Source: Candidatus Chloroploca asiatica (GTDB lineage: Bacteria > Chloroflexota > Chloroflexia > Chloroflexales > Chloroflexaceae). From it: DNA of 64,000 bases. Below are positions 51,874 through 60,484 of the stretch, piece after piece. The number at the start of each line of letters is the position of its first letter. Positions within the stretch are counted from its first letter, which is position 1. The notes beneath the pieces are model-generated. The model did no database searches and had not been told where the DNA came from. It saw only the letters and a program-made list of their open reading frames with translations. Position numbers and translations under genes: made by a program. The stretch spans positions 62,001 to 126,000 of the forward strand of contig NZ_LYXE01000063.1 in NCBI RefSeq assembly GCF_002532075.1, in the 5' to 3' direction.

Positions 51874-53463
51874 ATGCATTTTCCACGAAGCAGTGGTCTT
51901 TTACTTCATCCAACGGCTTTGCCGAGTCCATGGGGGGTTGGTGATCTTGGGCCAACCGCCTATCAGTTTGTTGATTTCCTTGCCGCCGCCGGGCAGAGTC
52001 TCTGGCAGATTCTGCCCCTCGGCCCGACCGGCTATGGTGACTCACCGTATCAGTGCTTTTCGGCGTTTGCAGGCAATCCGGTGTTGATTAGCCTCGATCA
52101 ATTGATCCAGCGCGGGTTGCTCAGCTATGACGAGGTCGTAGAGGCCTCACGTCGCTATGATTTGAACGCTGACCAGGTTCATTATGGCGAGGTGCTGGCT
52201 TTCAAGTTGCCTTTGTTACGCCATTGTTACGAGCGCCTCCATGAGGGCGGGGCACCAGACATGGCAGCTGCTTTTACGCAGTTTTGTCGTGACCAGCACG
52301 CTTGGCTTGATGACTACGCCCTCTTTATGACCCTGAAAGAGGTTCACGACGGTCGTTCATGGCACGAGTGGGAACCCGAGTTGCGTACACGTGATCCCAA
52401 AGCGCTGGCCGAGGCGCGTACCCAGTATGCCGAGGCCTTCACGCTGCAACAGTTTTTCCAGTTCCTCTTTTTCCAGCAGTGGCTGCCCCTCAAGGCCTAT
52501 GCCAACGAGCATCAGATCCGTATTATTGGTGATGCTCCGATCTTCGTGGCTTATGATAGCGCTGATGTCTGGGCCAATCCTGAGCTCTTTTTCCTCGATC
52601 CAGAAGGCAAGCCAACCGTGGTTGCGGGCGTTCCACCCGATTACTTCAGCACAACCGGGCAACTCTGGGGTAATCCCCTCTATAATTGGCAACGTATGGC
52701 CCAGGACGGTTATGCCTGGTGGATCAAGCGCTTGCGGGCGGCGTTTATGCAGATGGACATTCTGCGCCTCGACCATTTCCGTGGCTTTGCCGCTTACTGG
52801 GAAGTACCGGCTGGTGAAGAGACCGCGATCAATGGGCGCTGGGTCAAGGGGCCAGGGGCCGCCCTTTTCAAACGCCTCGAAGAGGAGTTCGGTGCGTTGC
52901 CGATTATCGCCGAGGATCTGGGCCTGATTACCCCTGATGTGATTGCGCTGCGTGATCAGTTTGACCTGCCCGGGATGAAGGTGCTGCAGTTTGCCTTTGG
53001 TGGCGGTTCGTCAAATATCTATCTGCCCCACCATCACGTGCCTAACTGCGTGATCTATAGCGGTACCCATGATAACAATACCACGGTTGGCTGGTTTGAA
53101 GATTTGACCGAAGAAGAACGTGAAGTTATTCGTGGCTATCTTGGTCGTAGTGGCAGCGATATCGCCTGGGATTTCTTGCGCCTGGCGATGATGTCAGTCG
53201 CTGATATGGCGGTCGTGCCCTTGCAAGATGTACTTCGCCTCGATGCCAAGGCGCGGATCAATACACCTGGACGCCTTGGGGGCAACTGGGGCTGGCGCTT
53301 CCGTGACGATGTGCTCAACGCTGGCCTGGCCCACGGCCTCCATTTCTTTACCGAGATCTATGGGCGCCTACCACCATCACCCGAACCCGACGAACCAGCC
53401 GAAGATACCGCAACCGAAGATGAACTCGTCTACGATCCCGTCGATCTTGCGGCCACCGCTTAA
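51874..53463 (+). CDS. malQ: 4-alpha-glucanotransferase (amylomaltase)
   Basis: 529 residues from the ATG at 51874 (GAGG upstream); an in-frame start at 51766 lies inside the terminator and is rejected. GH77 features are R-S-S-G-L-L-L-H-P-T-A-L-P-S, S-P-Y-Q-C-F-S-A-F-A-G-N, the nucleophile Asp in I-L-R-L-D-H-F-R-G, the acid/base Glu in I-I-A-E-D-L-G, and the stabilising Asp in S-G-T-H-D-N-N-T. It transfers maltodextrin segments between glucans, freeing glucose, and so processes sugar brought in by the upstream transporter. The last ~30 residues are an acidic, low-complexity tail beyond the usual end. Confidence 0.95.
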   Translation: MHFPRSSGLLLHPTALPSPWGVGDLGPTAYQFVDFLAAAGQSLWQILPLGPTGYGDSPYQCFSAFAGNPVLISLDQLIQRGLLSYDEVVEASRRYDLNADQVHYGEVLAFKLPLLRHCYERLHEGGAPDMAAAFTQFCRDQHAWLDDYALFMTLKEVHDGRSWHEWEPELRTRDPKALAEARTQYAEAFTLQQFFQFLFFQQWLPLKAYANEHQIRIIGDAPIFVAYDSADVWANPELFFLDPEGKPTVVAGVPPDYFSTTGQLWGNPLYNWQRMAQDGYAWWIKRLRAAFMQMDILRLDHFRGFAAYWEVPAGEETAINGRWVKGPGAALFKRLEEEFGALPIIAEDLGLITPDVIALRDQFDLPGMKVLQFAFGGGSSNIYLPHHHVPNCVIYSGTHDNNTTVGWFEDLTEEEREVIRGYLGRSGSDIAWDFLRLAMMSVADMAVVPLQDVLRLDAKARINTPGRLGGNWGWRFRDDVLNAGLAHGLHFFTEIYGRLPPSPEPDEPAEDTATEDELVYDPVDLAATA

Positions 53464-53564
53464 ATACGGACCCACGGTTCGCTGCGGGGCGATGCCCCAG
53501 AGCGATTTCGACCTTGTGGCCAGAGCTTAAATACGCCCCCACGCTTCGCTGCGGGGCGATGCCC
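53445..53564. repeat. Imperfect ~54-bp direct repeat, period 66, at the end of malQ
   Basis: The 3' end of malQ (GATCTTGCGGCCAC...CTTAAATACG...GGGGCGATGCCCC) is repeated with a 66-base offset (GACCTTGTGGCCAG...CTTAAATACG...GGGGCGATGCCCC), including the stop codon. Confidence 0.8.
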
Positions 53565-53573
53565 CGTAGCGAA
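53545..53573. terminator. Hairpin between convergent malQ and recF
   Basis: 13-bp stem 53545-53557/53561-53573 with one G-T wobble, loop GAT. The first repeat copy forms only the inner GGGGC-GAT-GCCCC. It abuts the recF stop. Confidence 0.55.
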
Positions 53574-53574
53574 C

Positions 53575-54747
53575 CTAATAGATACGCCCCTCTTCGACCC
53601 GCAGGCGGGTAATCTTGGTCAGAAATTCAGGCCGAAAGTCGGCGAGATCAGTCGCCGTGAGCAGCGTTTGTTGCCCAGGCAAACTAACCGCTTCCAGCAG
53701 ATGCGCCCGACGCTGGGCATCGAGCTCGCTCAGCATATCGTCGAGCAACAGAACCGGCGCATCACCGGCGCGCTGACGCATCAGCGCAGCCTCCCCGAGC
53801 TTGAGGGTCAGCGCCACACTGCGTTGCTGCCCACGCGAACCATACCGCCCCAGGTTGACTGCGCCCACCGTAAAACTCAGATCATCACGATGCGGCCCCA
53901 GCAACGTCTGGCCTCGCGCCAGTTCATCACGACGATGGTTGCGCAATTCCTGCATTAACCGATGGGCAAGGCTGCCCGCATCGCGCGCCTCGTGCAAAGC
54001 CAAACTCGGCAGATAGTCAATGCTCAGCGGGGTTGTCCCACCACTGATCGCCTGAAAGAGCGGGCCAACGAGCGCGTTTAGTTCACCGACAGCCCGCAGA
54101 CGTTCAGCCAGCAAATAGCCCGCTGCCGCTGTCATCTCTTGATCCCAATAGCCAAGTTCATCGTCAACTGCCCGCGGTGAACGGCGTCGCTCACGCCAAG
54201 CCCGCAAAAGGCTATTCCGTTGTTGCACAATCTTCTGATAATGCGCGAGCGTCCGAACATAGTGAGGGTCAAGCTGCGAAAGCGTAATATCAAGGTAGCG
54301 CCGTCGCTCAGCAGGAGGGCCATCAACCAGCACAAGATCGGCGGGCGTAAAAAGAACCACGCGCAACTGACCAACGAGGTCAAGCGCACGTGCCGGGCGT
54401 CGATCAATGCGGACGAGCTTGCTCGCCGTATTCGTCAACTGTCCATCTTCGTCAGTACGTCGCTGCACAATCACTTCGAGCCGCATGTGCCCGGTTAAGC
54501 GCTGGATCTCAGCAAACACCCGCGCAAACGGTGGCACTCCCGCCTCGGCCTCGGCCTCCCAACGCACCAGTTCGCGGTCGGCCCCAACCCTGGGCGACCG
54601 CGTCGTCGCAAGATAAAAAAGGGCCTCGAGCACACTGGTTTTGCCAGCGGCATTCGGCCCATAGAGCAACGTAATCTCAGGTGATAACGGGAGATCGAGG
54701 TGTTGATAATTGCGGAAATCGCGCAGGCTCAGCCGGGTAACTTCCAT
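53575..54747 (-). CDS. recF: DNA replication and repair protein RecF
   Basis: 390 residues. The SMC/ABC-type ATPase has Walker A at 30-37 (G-P-N-A-A-G-K-T), the signature [13 protein letters not shown], and Walker [21 protein letters not shown] precedes the signature. RecF loads RecA on gapped DNA in the RecFOR pathway. It is usually near dnaA/dnaN/gyrB, but here it follows idi2 by 6 bases, so the two are co-transcribed. No origin-like features are visible. The ATG at 54747 starts the canonical M-x-V-x-x-L-x-L-x-x-F-R-N-Y. Confidence 0.96.
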   Translation of the reverse strand: MEVTRLSLRDFRNYQHLDLPLSPEITLLYGPNAAGKTSVLEALFYLATTRSPRVGADRELVRWEAEAEAGVPPFARVFAEIQRLTGHMRLEVIVQRRTDEDGQLTNTASKLVRIDRRPARALDLVGQLRVVLFTPADLVLVDGPPAERRRYLDITLSQLDPHYVRTLAHYQKIVQQRNSLLRAWRERRRSPRAVDDELGYWDQEMTAAAGYLLAERLRAVGELNALVGPLFQAISGGTTPLSIDYLPSLALHEARDAGSLAHRLMQELRNHRRDELARGQTLLGPHRDDLSFTVGAVNLGRYGSRGQQRSVALTLKLGEAALMRQRAGDAPVLLLDDMLSELDAQRRAHLLEAVSLPGQQTLLTATDLADFRPEFLTKITRLRVEEGRIY

Positions 54748-54753
54748 GCGTCA

Positions 54754-55797
54754 TCAGCCGCGCAACTCGGTCAGCGTCACCGAACGCAACGCCTTGAGAT
54801 CACCACACCCCGCACAGAACATCGCAACCCGCAGTTCACGCATGAACGAGGTCAGACCCTCCACGACAGCCTCGGTACCGCGTTCATCAACGGCATTGAC
54901 CAGGGCGGGACGGGCCGTCCCAGCGAGGTCAGCCCCCAGCGCAAGCGCCTTGGCGACATCAACCCCACTCCGGATGCCCCCTGAAGCAATCAGACCGACC
55001 TCGGGCAACGCAGCACGCACCTGGCGAATACATTCGGTTGTGGCAAGCCCCCAATCAGCAAAAGCTCCGGCCACCCGGCGGCCTTGTTCAGTCGGCTGAC
55101 GAAACCGTTCGACTTCACTCCAACTCGTACCACCGGCACCAGCCACATCAATCACCTGGACACCACACTCAGCGAGGCGGCGCGCATCGTGGGCCCCGAT
55201 GCCATTCCCAACCTCTTTGACGACAACTGGCACCTCAAGCGCACGACAGACCTGCTCGATCTTGCGCAGTAACCCGGCAAAGTTGGTGTCACCCTCAGGT
55301 TGCACTGCCTCTTGCAATGGATTGAGATGCAGAATAAGTGCATCAGCCTCGATCATGTCAACGGCTCGCTGGCAATGGTCAAGCCCAAAGCCATAATTCA
55401 ACTGCACGGCACCCAGGTTCGCCAGCAGGGGAATCCGCGGGGCAACCCGACGCACCTGATAGGTCGAGGCAAGGCGTGTATCAAGGACCGCCGCCCGCTG
55501 CGAACCCACCCCCATCGGTAAACCGAGGTGCTCGGCAGCCTCGGCAAGCGCCAGATTGAGCCGCTCAGCCACATTCGCCCCGCCCGTCATCGAACTGATC
55601 AGCAGAGGCGCTTGAATCATTTTGCCAAGAAACGTTGTCCGTGTATCAATCTGGGCCAGATCGAGCTCAGGCAGAGCTGTATGAGGCAAGCGATACGCCG
55701 CAAACCCGGTCGCAACACCTTTGGCGGCAACATCTTCGCCAAGCACAATCCTGATATGGTCAACCTTCCGCCCTTCGGTCTGGCCTGAATCAGGCAT
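54754..55797 (-). CDS. fni: Type 2 isopentenyl-diphosphate delta-isomerase
   Basis: 347 residues from the ATG at 55797, with AAGGAGTG just upstream; a longer frame to 55875 is rejected. FMN-dependent barrel motifs include R-K-V-D-H-I at the N-terminus, [49 protein letters not shown] and [10 protein letters not shown]. It interconverts IPP and DMAPP for isoprenoid, carotenoid and bacteriochlorophyll-tail synthesis. The enzyme needs FMN, NADPH and magnesium. It is the first gene of an operon with recF. Confidence 0.95.
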   Translation of the reverse strand: MPDSGQTEGRKVDHIRIVLGEDVAAKGVATGFAAYRLPHTALPELDLAQIDTRTTFLGKMIQAPLLISSMTGGANVAERLNLALAEAAEHLGLPMGVGSQRAAVLDTRLASTYQVRRVAPRIPLLANLGAVQLNYGFGLDHCQRAVDMIEADALILHLNPLQEAVQPEGDTNFAGLLRKIEQVCRALEVPVVVKEVGNGIGAHDARRLAECGVQVIDVAGAGGTSWSEVERFRQPTEQGRRVAGAFADWGLATTECIRQVRAALPEVGLIASGGIRSGVDVAKALALGADLAGTARPALVNAVDERGTEAVVEGLTSFMRELRVAMFCAGCGDLKALRSVTLTELRG

Positions 55798-55873
55798 CAC
55801 CCACTCCTTATTGCTATGAACAAGGCATGTAATATGCTCTCTGCGGATCATACCAGCAAAGAGAAGGAGCGTC

Positions 55874-55904
55874 AAACCTCCTTCCTGCGTCCGGCAGGAG
55901 GTTT
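55874..55904. other. Hairpin in the idi2 upstream region
   Basis: 9-bp stem 55874-55882/55896-55904 with an internal alternative CCTGC/GCAGG pairing. It lies within the 287-base gap between divergent genes. Confidence 0.35.
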
Positions 55905-55932
55905 GGGGGCAACAGCCCCTAAGAAGCCTTAT

Positions 55933-55979
55933 TGCTTCCCTAGAAAAAGCCAGCGTAGCTGGCTTTTTCTAGGGAAGCA
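55933..55979. terminator. 22-bp perfect palindrome upstream of divergent genes
   Basis: Arms 55933-55954 and 55958-55979, loop GTA, core CCAGC-GTA-GCTGG, with A-5/T-5 tracts inside. It looks exactly like the terminators elsewhere, yet the flanking genes are divergent (idi2 left, small gene right), so no annotated gene ends here. Confidence 0.6.
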
Positions 55980-56084
55980 TCCAGGTCTGGGGCGTAGCCC
56001 AGATCATTGCGCAAGCATTTGCCCCATAGGGCAACCTAGGCTACACTGAATGAAGCACATCCTCACACAAGCAAAGGTTCAGCC

Positions 56085-56297
56085 ATGACTCTCGAAATCT
56101 TGCGGATCGAGCAGATGCGCACCGAACGCGACCGTCGGGTGATCCTTAGCCTCGTTGCCGAGCAACCAGGCCTCTATCACCCCATCGCAAATCTTGCCGA
56201 CCGTACGCTTCGCTTCGAACGCGATCAACAGGCCAGCCTGTCGCACATTATTGATGCGCTCAACCAGGCAGGGTATGCGCCTACGGTTCTGGCGTGA
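56085..56297 (+). CDS. Small 70-residue protein of unknown function
   Basis: 70 residues; the ATG at 56085 has AAAGG about 8 bases upstream and TACACT (56042-56047) as a possible -10. It is charged and helix-rich: M-T-L-E-I-L-R-I-E-Q-M-R-T-E-R-D-R-R at the start, no signal peptide, no cysteine. A short H-I-I-D-A-L-N-Q-A-G-Y segment near the end could belong to a small winged-helix or oligomerisation fold, but I cannot assign a family. It is convergent with the kinase gene 14 bases away. The clean spacing and ribosome site support it being real. Confidence 0.5.
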   Translation: MTLEILRIEQMRTERDRRVILSLVAEQPGLYHPIANLADRTLRFERDQQASLSHIIDALNQAGYAPTVLA

Positions 56298-56311
56298 GGC
56301 AGCAGGCCAAC

Positions 56312-57316
56312 TTAGTCAGCCGCGACCGGCCAGTGAAACCAGGCGACAAAGTGGTTGTGCGCAAGCACAATCCCAAAATGCCCTTCGGCCAAGCCCTGAG
56401 CGACATCATTGAGCCCATAGGCATTGCAGACAAAATCAGCACAGATCCGCAACCCCAGGCCACTCCCATCAGTCGTAAAGCCCCCATGAAAGAGCCCACC
56501 AACTCCCTCAGGGAACCGGTTTTCGAGGATGCGCTGCTGCGCTACGGTCAGCGGATTGGTCACCACAAAACGCAGGTCTGCCGGTTCCGCTCCGAGGGGC
56601 AGGATGGTCAACGTGATCGCCTGGGTCGCACTGTGCCTGACCGCATTGTTAATAAGATTGTAGATCACCCGATCAAGCGCCGAGAATTCCAGACAACGCT
56701 CGGCAATGGCACCAGTATAGTGCGCCTCAACCGTGATCACGGCTTCGTGCCCCCCATAATACTGGCTACTCTCTTGCCACTTCTCAACCAGTAGTTCAAC
56801 CGCATGCACGGCCCCGTTCTGATCACGCGCCAACCCGACAGGATCAATCGCAGGCAGGGCATTGCGCATAATTTTGAGTTGATCGCGGGCAAGAAAAAAC
56901 ATGCGGTGCAGGTTGGCAAGCTCTTCCATCTCAAGGGTGAGCAGTTGCAAATGCATCGCCAGCGCCTGAAACGCGCCGCCTCGCAAGTCATGAATCACCT
57001 GATAAACCCGTTGCGAGGTCGTTTCAACAGGTAACGTCTCACCTAAAGCCCGCACATCATACACCAGGGCCGCCCAACCACCCTGGTGATAGAGCGTACG
57101 CAGATGGGGCAGGGCCACGACAGGGTTATGACGATGGACGCGCAACAGTTCAAAGATATCGGTTAGCACCTGATACAGACGCCCCAACAACCGCTGATCG
57201 GCATGGGGAAACGCCGCCAGGTCGACACTCATATCGCCGCCATCGTACCGCAAGGTGCGATACGATGGCAGATCCAGCGGGGCAAGCGCATAGTACTGTT
57301 CGACAAATGCACGCAT
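56312..57316 (-). CDS. Histidine-kinase-like ATPase protein
   Basis: 334 residues from the ATG at 57316, 8 bases after the stop of the aminotransferase gene and with GAGGAG overlapping that stop; a TTG at 57340 is an alternative. The middle helix has V-I-H-D-L-R-G-G-A-F-Q, an H-D-L-R type dimerisation/phosphoacceptor motif. The C-terminal HATPase domain has the N box V-I-Y-N-L-I-N-N-A-V-R-H-S and G2 G-S-G-L-G-L. The G1 D-x-G-x-G is not evident (F-V-V-T-N-P-L-T instead), so ATP binding may be altered. There is no sensor domain that I recognise and no membrane helix. It is translationally linked to the aminotransferase. Confidence 0.75.
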   Translation of the reverse strand: MRAFVEQYYALAPLDLPSYRTLRYDGGDMSVDLAAFPHADQRLLGRLYQVLTDIFELLRVHRHNPVVALPHLRTLYHQGGWAALVYDVRALGETLPVETTSQRVYQVIHDLRGGAFQALAMHLQLLTLEMEELANLHRMFFLARDQLKIMRNALPAIDPVGLARDQNGAVHAVELLVEKWQESSQYYGGHEAVITVEAHYTGAIAERCLEFSALDRVIYNLINNAVRHSATQAITLTILPLGAEPADLRFVVTNPLTVAQQRILENRFPEGVGGLFHGGFTTDGSGLGLRICADFVCNAYGLNDVAQGLAEGHFGIVLAHNHFVAWFHWPVAAD

Positions 57317-57324
57317 CGTCGCGG

Positions 57325-58668
57325 TTAGCTCCTCACGCAAATCGTGAGCACCTGGCGAAGGCGTTCAATCGCTTCGTCAGCCTCAGCATGGGTCAACACG
57401 AGCGGCGGACAGAAACGGATGGTTGAGGCTCCACAGGTCAGTACCAGCAGATTGTTGAGAAAGGCTTCCTGCATAATCGCTTCAGCAAGATCATGGTCAG
57501 GTACCCCAGAGGTCGGTTCGATAAACTCAACTCCGATCATCAAGCCACGGCCCCGCACGACTCCGATCTGCGGAAATTCAGCCTGCAGGGCTTGAAGCCC
57601 AGCCAGCAGATGCGCACCAACCGTCGCGGCATTAGCCATCAACTCCTCTTCGACCAGGCTCAGCACGTCGTGCATCACGGCACAGGTCAGGCCGTTGCCG
57701 CCATAGGTATTGCCATGCGCCCCGGGAAGCCAGCGCTGCGCTAGTTCTGCACGGGCGATCATGGCCCCGATCGGCAAACCACCGCCAAGCCCCTTGGCCG
57801 ACGCAACGATATCAGGCACAATGCCTTCATGCTCAAAGGCCCACATCTTACCCGTTCGCCCAATGCCACTCTGGACTTCATCACAGATCAAGAGAATGCC
57901 ATGACGATCACAAATCTCGCGCAATTTGACCAGCGCCCCCTCCGGCGGCACCAGATAGCCTCCCTCGCCCTGGATCGGCTCAACGACAATCGCGGCTACC
58001 TCCGAAGGGGGTGTTGTTGTCCGAAAGAGCGTCTCTTCAATGAGATCGAGGCAGGCAATGCCACACGCAGGATGTGTGAGATTGATCGGGCAACGGTAAC
58101 AGTTGGGGTAATAGGTGTGAAAGGTTCCTGGCAAGAGCGGAAAGAAGCCCTCACGCTGACGCGGCTTCGAGGCCGTCACGGAGAGACTTCCATATGAACG
58201 ACCATGAAAAGCACCATAAAAACCAATAATATTTTGACGACCTGTCACATATCGCGCCAATTTGATACTTGCCTCAATCGCCTCGGTACCGCTATTGGTA
58301 TAAAACACTTGCCAGCCTGCGCCCCCTGGCATCAACGACACAAGCTTTTCTGCCGCCTTGATCATCGGCTCATTGTAAAAATCCGTCCCCGCCATATGCG
58401 TAAAGCGCGTAACTTGGTCCTGAATCGTCTTGACCAACCGCGGGTGGCAATGCCCTGCGGCCAGCACCGCAATGCCCGACGTCATGTCGAGATAACGATG
58501 CCCATCAACATCCCAGACCTCGCACCCCAACGCATGATCAATCACCAGCGGATACACGCGGCCCATCGGAGCCATGACCCGCTGATCACGCTCAACAAAA
58601 TGACGCGCCTTTGGCCCCGGTAGCTCGGCAGGCCGCTCACTAAGCTCAACTGTTTGTGACGTACTCAT
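57325..58668 (-). CDS. Class III aminotransferase (4-aminobutyrate/acetylornithine type)
   Basis: 447 residues. Motifs are T-S-G-I-A-V-L-A-A-G-H-C-H-P, F-Y-T-N-S-G-T-E-A-I-E-A, F-H-G-R-S-Y-G-S-L-S-V-T, V-E-P-I-Q-G-E-G-G-Y, L-I-C-D-E-V-Q-S-G-I-G-R-T-G, and the PLP lysine in A-S-A-K-G-L-G-G-G-L-P. These match GabT-like enzymes converting 4-aminobutyrate or similar omega-amino acids with 2-oxoglutarate. A cysteine-containing insertion (Y-P-N-C-Y-R-C-P) near 190 is seen in some archaeal and thermophile members. It differs clearly from the class III enzyme at 10.9 kb. The kinase-like gene follows directly, which might couple it to sensing. Confidence 0.9.
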   Translation of the reverse strand: MSTSQTVELSERPAELPGPKARHFVERDQRVMAPMGRVYPLVIDHALGCEVWDVDGHRYLDMTSGIAVLAAGHCHPRLVKTIQDQVTRFTHMAGTDFYNEPMIKAAEKLVSLMPGGAGWQVFYTNSGTEAIEASIKLARYVTGRQNIIGFYGAFHGRSYGSLSVTASKPRQREGFFPLLPGTFHTYYPNCYRCPINLTHPACGIACLDLIEETLFRTTTPPSEVAAIVVEPIQGEGGYLVPPEGALVKLREICDRHGILLICDEVQSGIGRTGKMWAFEHEGIVPDIVASAKGLGGGLPIGAMIARAELAQRWLPGAHGNTYGGNGLTCAVMHDVLSLVEEELMANAATVGAHLLAGLQALQAEFPQIGVVRGRGLMIGVEFIEPTSGVPDHDLAEAIMQEAFLNNLLVLTCGASTIRFCPPLVLTHAEADEAIERLRQVLTICVRS

Positions 58669-58742
58669 CTTTCTACTCCTTTATCGCTGCAAGCATACCA
58701 TATGACCATCGGCGCATCGCGCTCTTCAGCCCACCAGGCCCC

Positions 58743-59153
58743 TTAATCACCCCACCCGAGATCGTGTGGTTTGGCCCGCGCAGGGGCGGGTTTGCCTTCA
58801 CCCTCGTCATCTTCACCTGTGTTGCCTTCACCAGCAAGCTCTTCATCGAGCATCTGCTCAACCATCTCGTCCCAGTCTTCGCCAGCCTCCTCACCCAATT
58901 CTTTGCCAAGACGTTTGGCCCAACGTGCAATTGAACGCGGATCGCTCTCGTCGAGTCCAGCGAGGGTCGAAGGATCGGCCAGGGCTTCCATCCGTGCCTC
59001 TTCTGATTTCAAGGTGGCAAACCGCGAAACGGCTCGCTGTACCTCGCTATTGCCGCAACGCGGGCAACTCAGACCCTCGGGATCTTGAAAACCCCGTACC
59101 AGTTTCTGAAAGGTACCGTTGCACGTTGGACAGAGATATTCGTAAATTGGCAT
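58743..59153 (-). CDS. FmdB-family zinc-ribbon protein
   Basis: 136 residues. The N-terminal ~45 residues are the FmdB-type ribbon, M-P-I-Y-E-Y-L-C-P-T-C ... L-S-C-P-R-C-G-N, with two C-x-x-C pairs (C8/C11 and C30/C33) that bind one zinc. The rest is a low-complexity, strongly acidic region (about 70-125) with a basic end. The original FmdB was proposed to regulate formamidase genes, but most members, including this one, have no known function. It lies 26 bases after the pyrimidine phosphorylase gene on the same strand. Confidence 0.85.
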   Translation of the reverse strand: MPIYEYLCPTCNGTFQKLVRGFQDPEGLSCPRCGNSEVQRAVSRFATLKSEEARMEALADPSTLAGLDESDPRSIARWAKRLGKELGEEAGEDWDEMVEQMLDEELAGEGNTGEDDEGEGKPAPARAKPHDLGWGD

Positions 59154-59179
59154 AGGTAGCGTATTTCCCTTTCCGAAGT

Positions 59180-60484
59180 CTAGCGTAAGATGGCTTCAAC
59201 AAGCGCAGGAGGCGCAACCGGCTGGTCACTGAAACGGTAGGCAGCCAACAAAGCAGGCGCAACCTGGGCGGCAGCAGACTCGGTAGCAGCATGGATCGTT
59301 AGCAACGGTTGCCCGGCCTCAACCAGATCCCCCACATGGGCCTGGATCATCAAGCCAACCGCTGGATCAATCTGATCTTCTTTCCGTGAGCGACCACCCC
59401 CAAGAGCATTCACCGCTAGCCCCAGCGCCATACCATCAATTGCGGCAACATAACCCGTACTAGACGCAACGAGTGGCTGCTGCACCGGGGCGACCGGCAA
59501 GCGCTCTGGTTGCTCTATGGTACGCACCTCGCCACCCTGATGGCTGACCATCGCATGAAACTTCGCCCAGGCTGAACCGTTGGCTAACGTCGCTTGCAAC
59601 ATCGCCCGCGCCTCATCCGGCTCCTGTGTCAGCCCTGCCAATAATACAAGCTCGGTTCCCAGCACCAGGCAAAGCTCAACGAGGTCAGACGGCCCACCTC
59701 CTCGCAACACGGCAATCGCTTCACGTACCTCCAACGCGTTGCCAACCGCTTGGCCAAGCGGTTGTTGCATCGAACTCAGCACTGCCGCAATACGTCGACC
59801 CGCAAATTGCCCGATCTTCACCATGATCTGTGCCAGGTGACGGGCCTCCCCGAGGGTGCGCATAAACGCACCGCTCCCATATTTTACATCAAGCACGATG
59901 CAATCAGCGCCAGCCGCCAGTTTCTTGCTCATCACACTCGCGGCGATCAAGGGCATCGACTCAACGGTTGCCGTCACATCGCGTAAGGCATAGAGTCGTT
60001 TATCGGCAGGAGCCAGGTCGCCACTTTGGGCTACGACCGCAAGGCCAACCTCGCGTACCAGGCGGCGGAAGGTAGCACCATCAAGGGTCGTCTGAAAACC
60101 GGGAATGCTTTCGAGCTTGTCAATCGTGCCGCCACTAAACCCAAGTCCACGTCCACTCATCTTGGCAACAGGTAACCCGAGGGCCGCCACCATTGGCCCA
60201 AGTACCAGGGTCGTCTTGTCGCCAATACCGCCGGTCGAATGTTTGTCCACCGTGATTGGGGCCAGATCGTGGAGATCGAGCATATCGCCGCTCTGCGCCA
60301 TTGCTAGCGTAAGATCGGCTGTCTCGCGATCATCCATGCCACGCAGCAATACCGCCATCGCCCATGCGCTCATCTGGTAATCAGGGATGGTTCCATCACT
60401 GTAGCCAGCGATTAGCCAGTCGATCTCTTCCCGGGTCAGGGCCAGGCCATCGCGCTTCCTGGCAATCAGATCAACCATGCGCAT
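59180..60484 (-). CDS. pdp: Pyrimidine-nucleoside phosphorylase
   Basis: 434 residues from the ATG at 60484, giving the standard N-terminus M-R-M-V-D-L-I-A-R-K-R-D-G; in-frame extension upstream is a shadow of nnr. Family motifs are V-D-K-H-S-T-G-G-I-G-D-K-T-T, K-M-S-G-R-G-L-G-F-S-G-G-T-I-D-K-L-E, and D-V-K-Y-G-S-G-A-F-M. These bind phosphate and pyrimidine. It splits uridine/thymidine into base and (deoxy)ribose 1-phosphate for salvage. The length near 434 favours the pyrimidine phosphorylase of Gram-positives over E. coli DeoA, but both names are defensible. It overlaps the end of nnr by 14 bases. Confidence 0.94.
   Translation of the reverse strand: MRMVDLIARKRDGLALTREEIDWLIAGYSDGTIPDYQMSAWAMAVLLRGMDDRETADLTLAMAQSGDMLDLHDLAPITVDKHSTGGIGDKTTLVLGPMVAALGLPVAKMSGRGLGFSGGTIDKLESIPGFQTTLDGATFRRLVREVGLAVVAQSGDLAPADKRLYALRDVTATVESMPLIAASVMSKKLAAGADCIVLDVKYGSGAFMRTLGEARHLAQIMVKIGQFAGRRIAAVLSSMQQPLGQAVGNALEVREAIAVLRGGGPSDLVELCLVLGTELVLLAGLTQEPDEARAMLQATLANGSAWAKFHAMVSHQGGEVRTIEQPERLPVAPVQQPLVASSTGYVAAIDGMALGLAVNALGGGRSRKEDQIDPAVGLMIQAHVGDLVEAGQPLLTIHAATESAAAQVAPALLAAYRFSDQPVAPPALVEAILR

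Noticed and set aside
53575-54747. recF as a marker of the replication origin
   Set aside because: No dnaA, dnaN or gyrB and no DnaA-box cluster are seen around it; its partner here is idi2.
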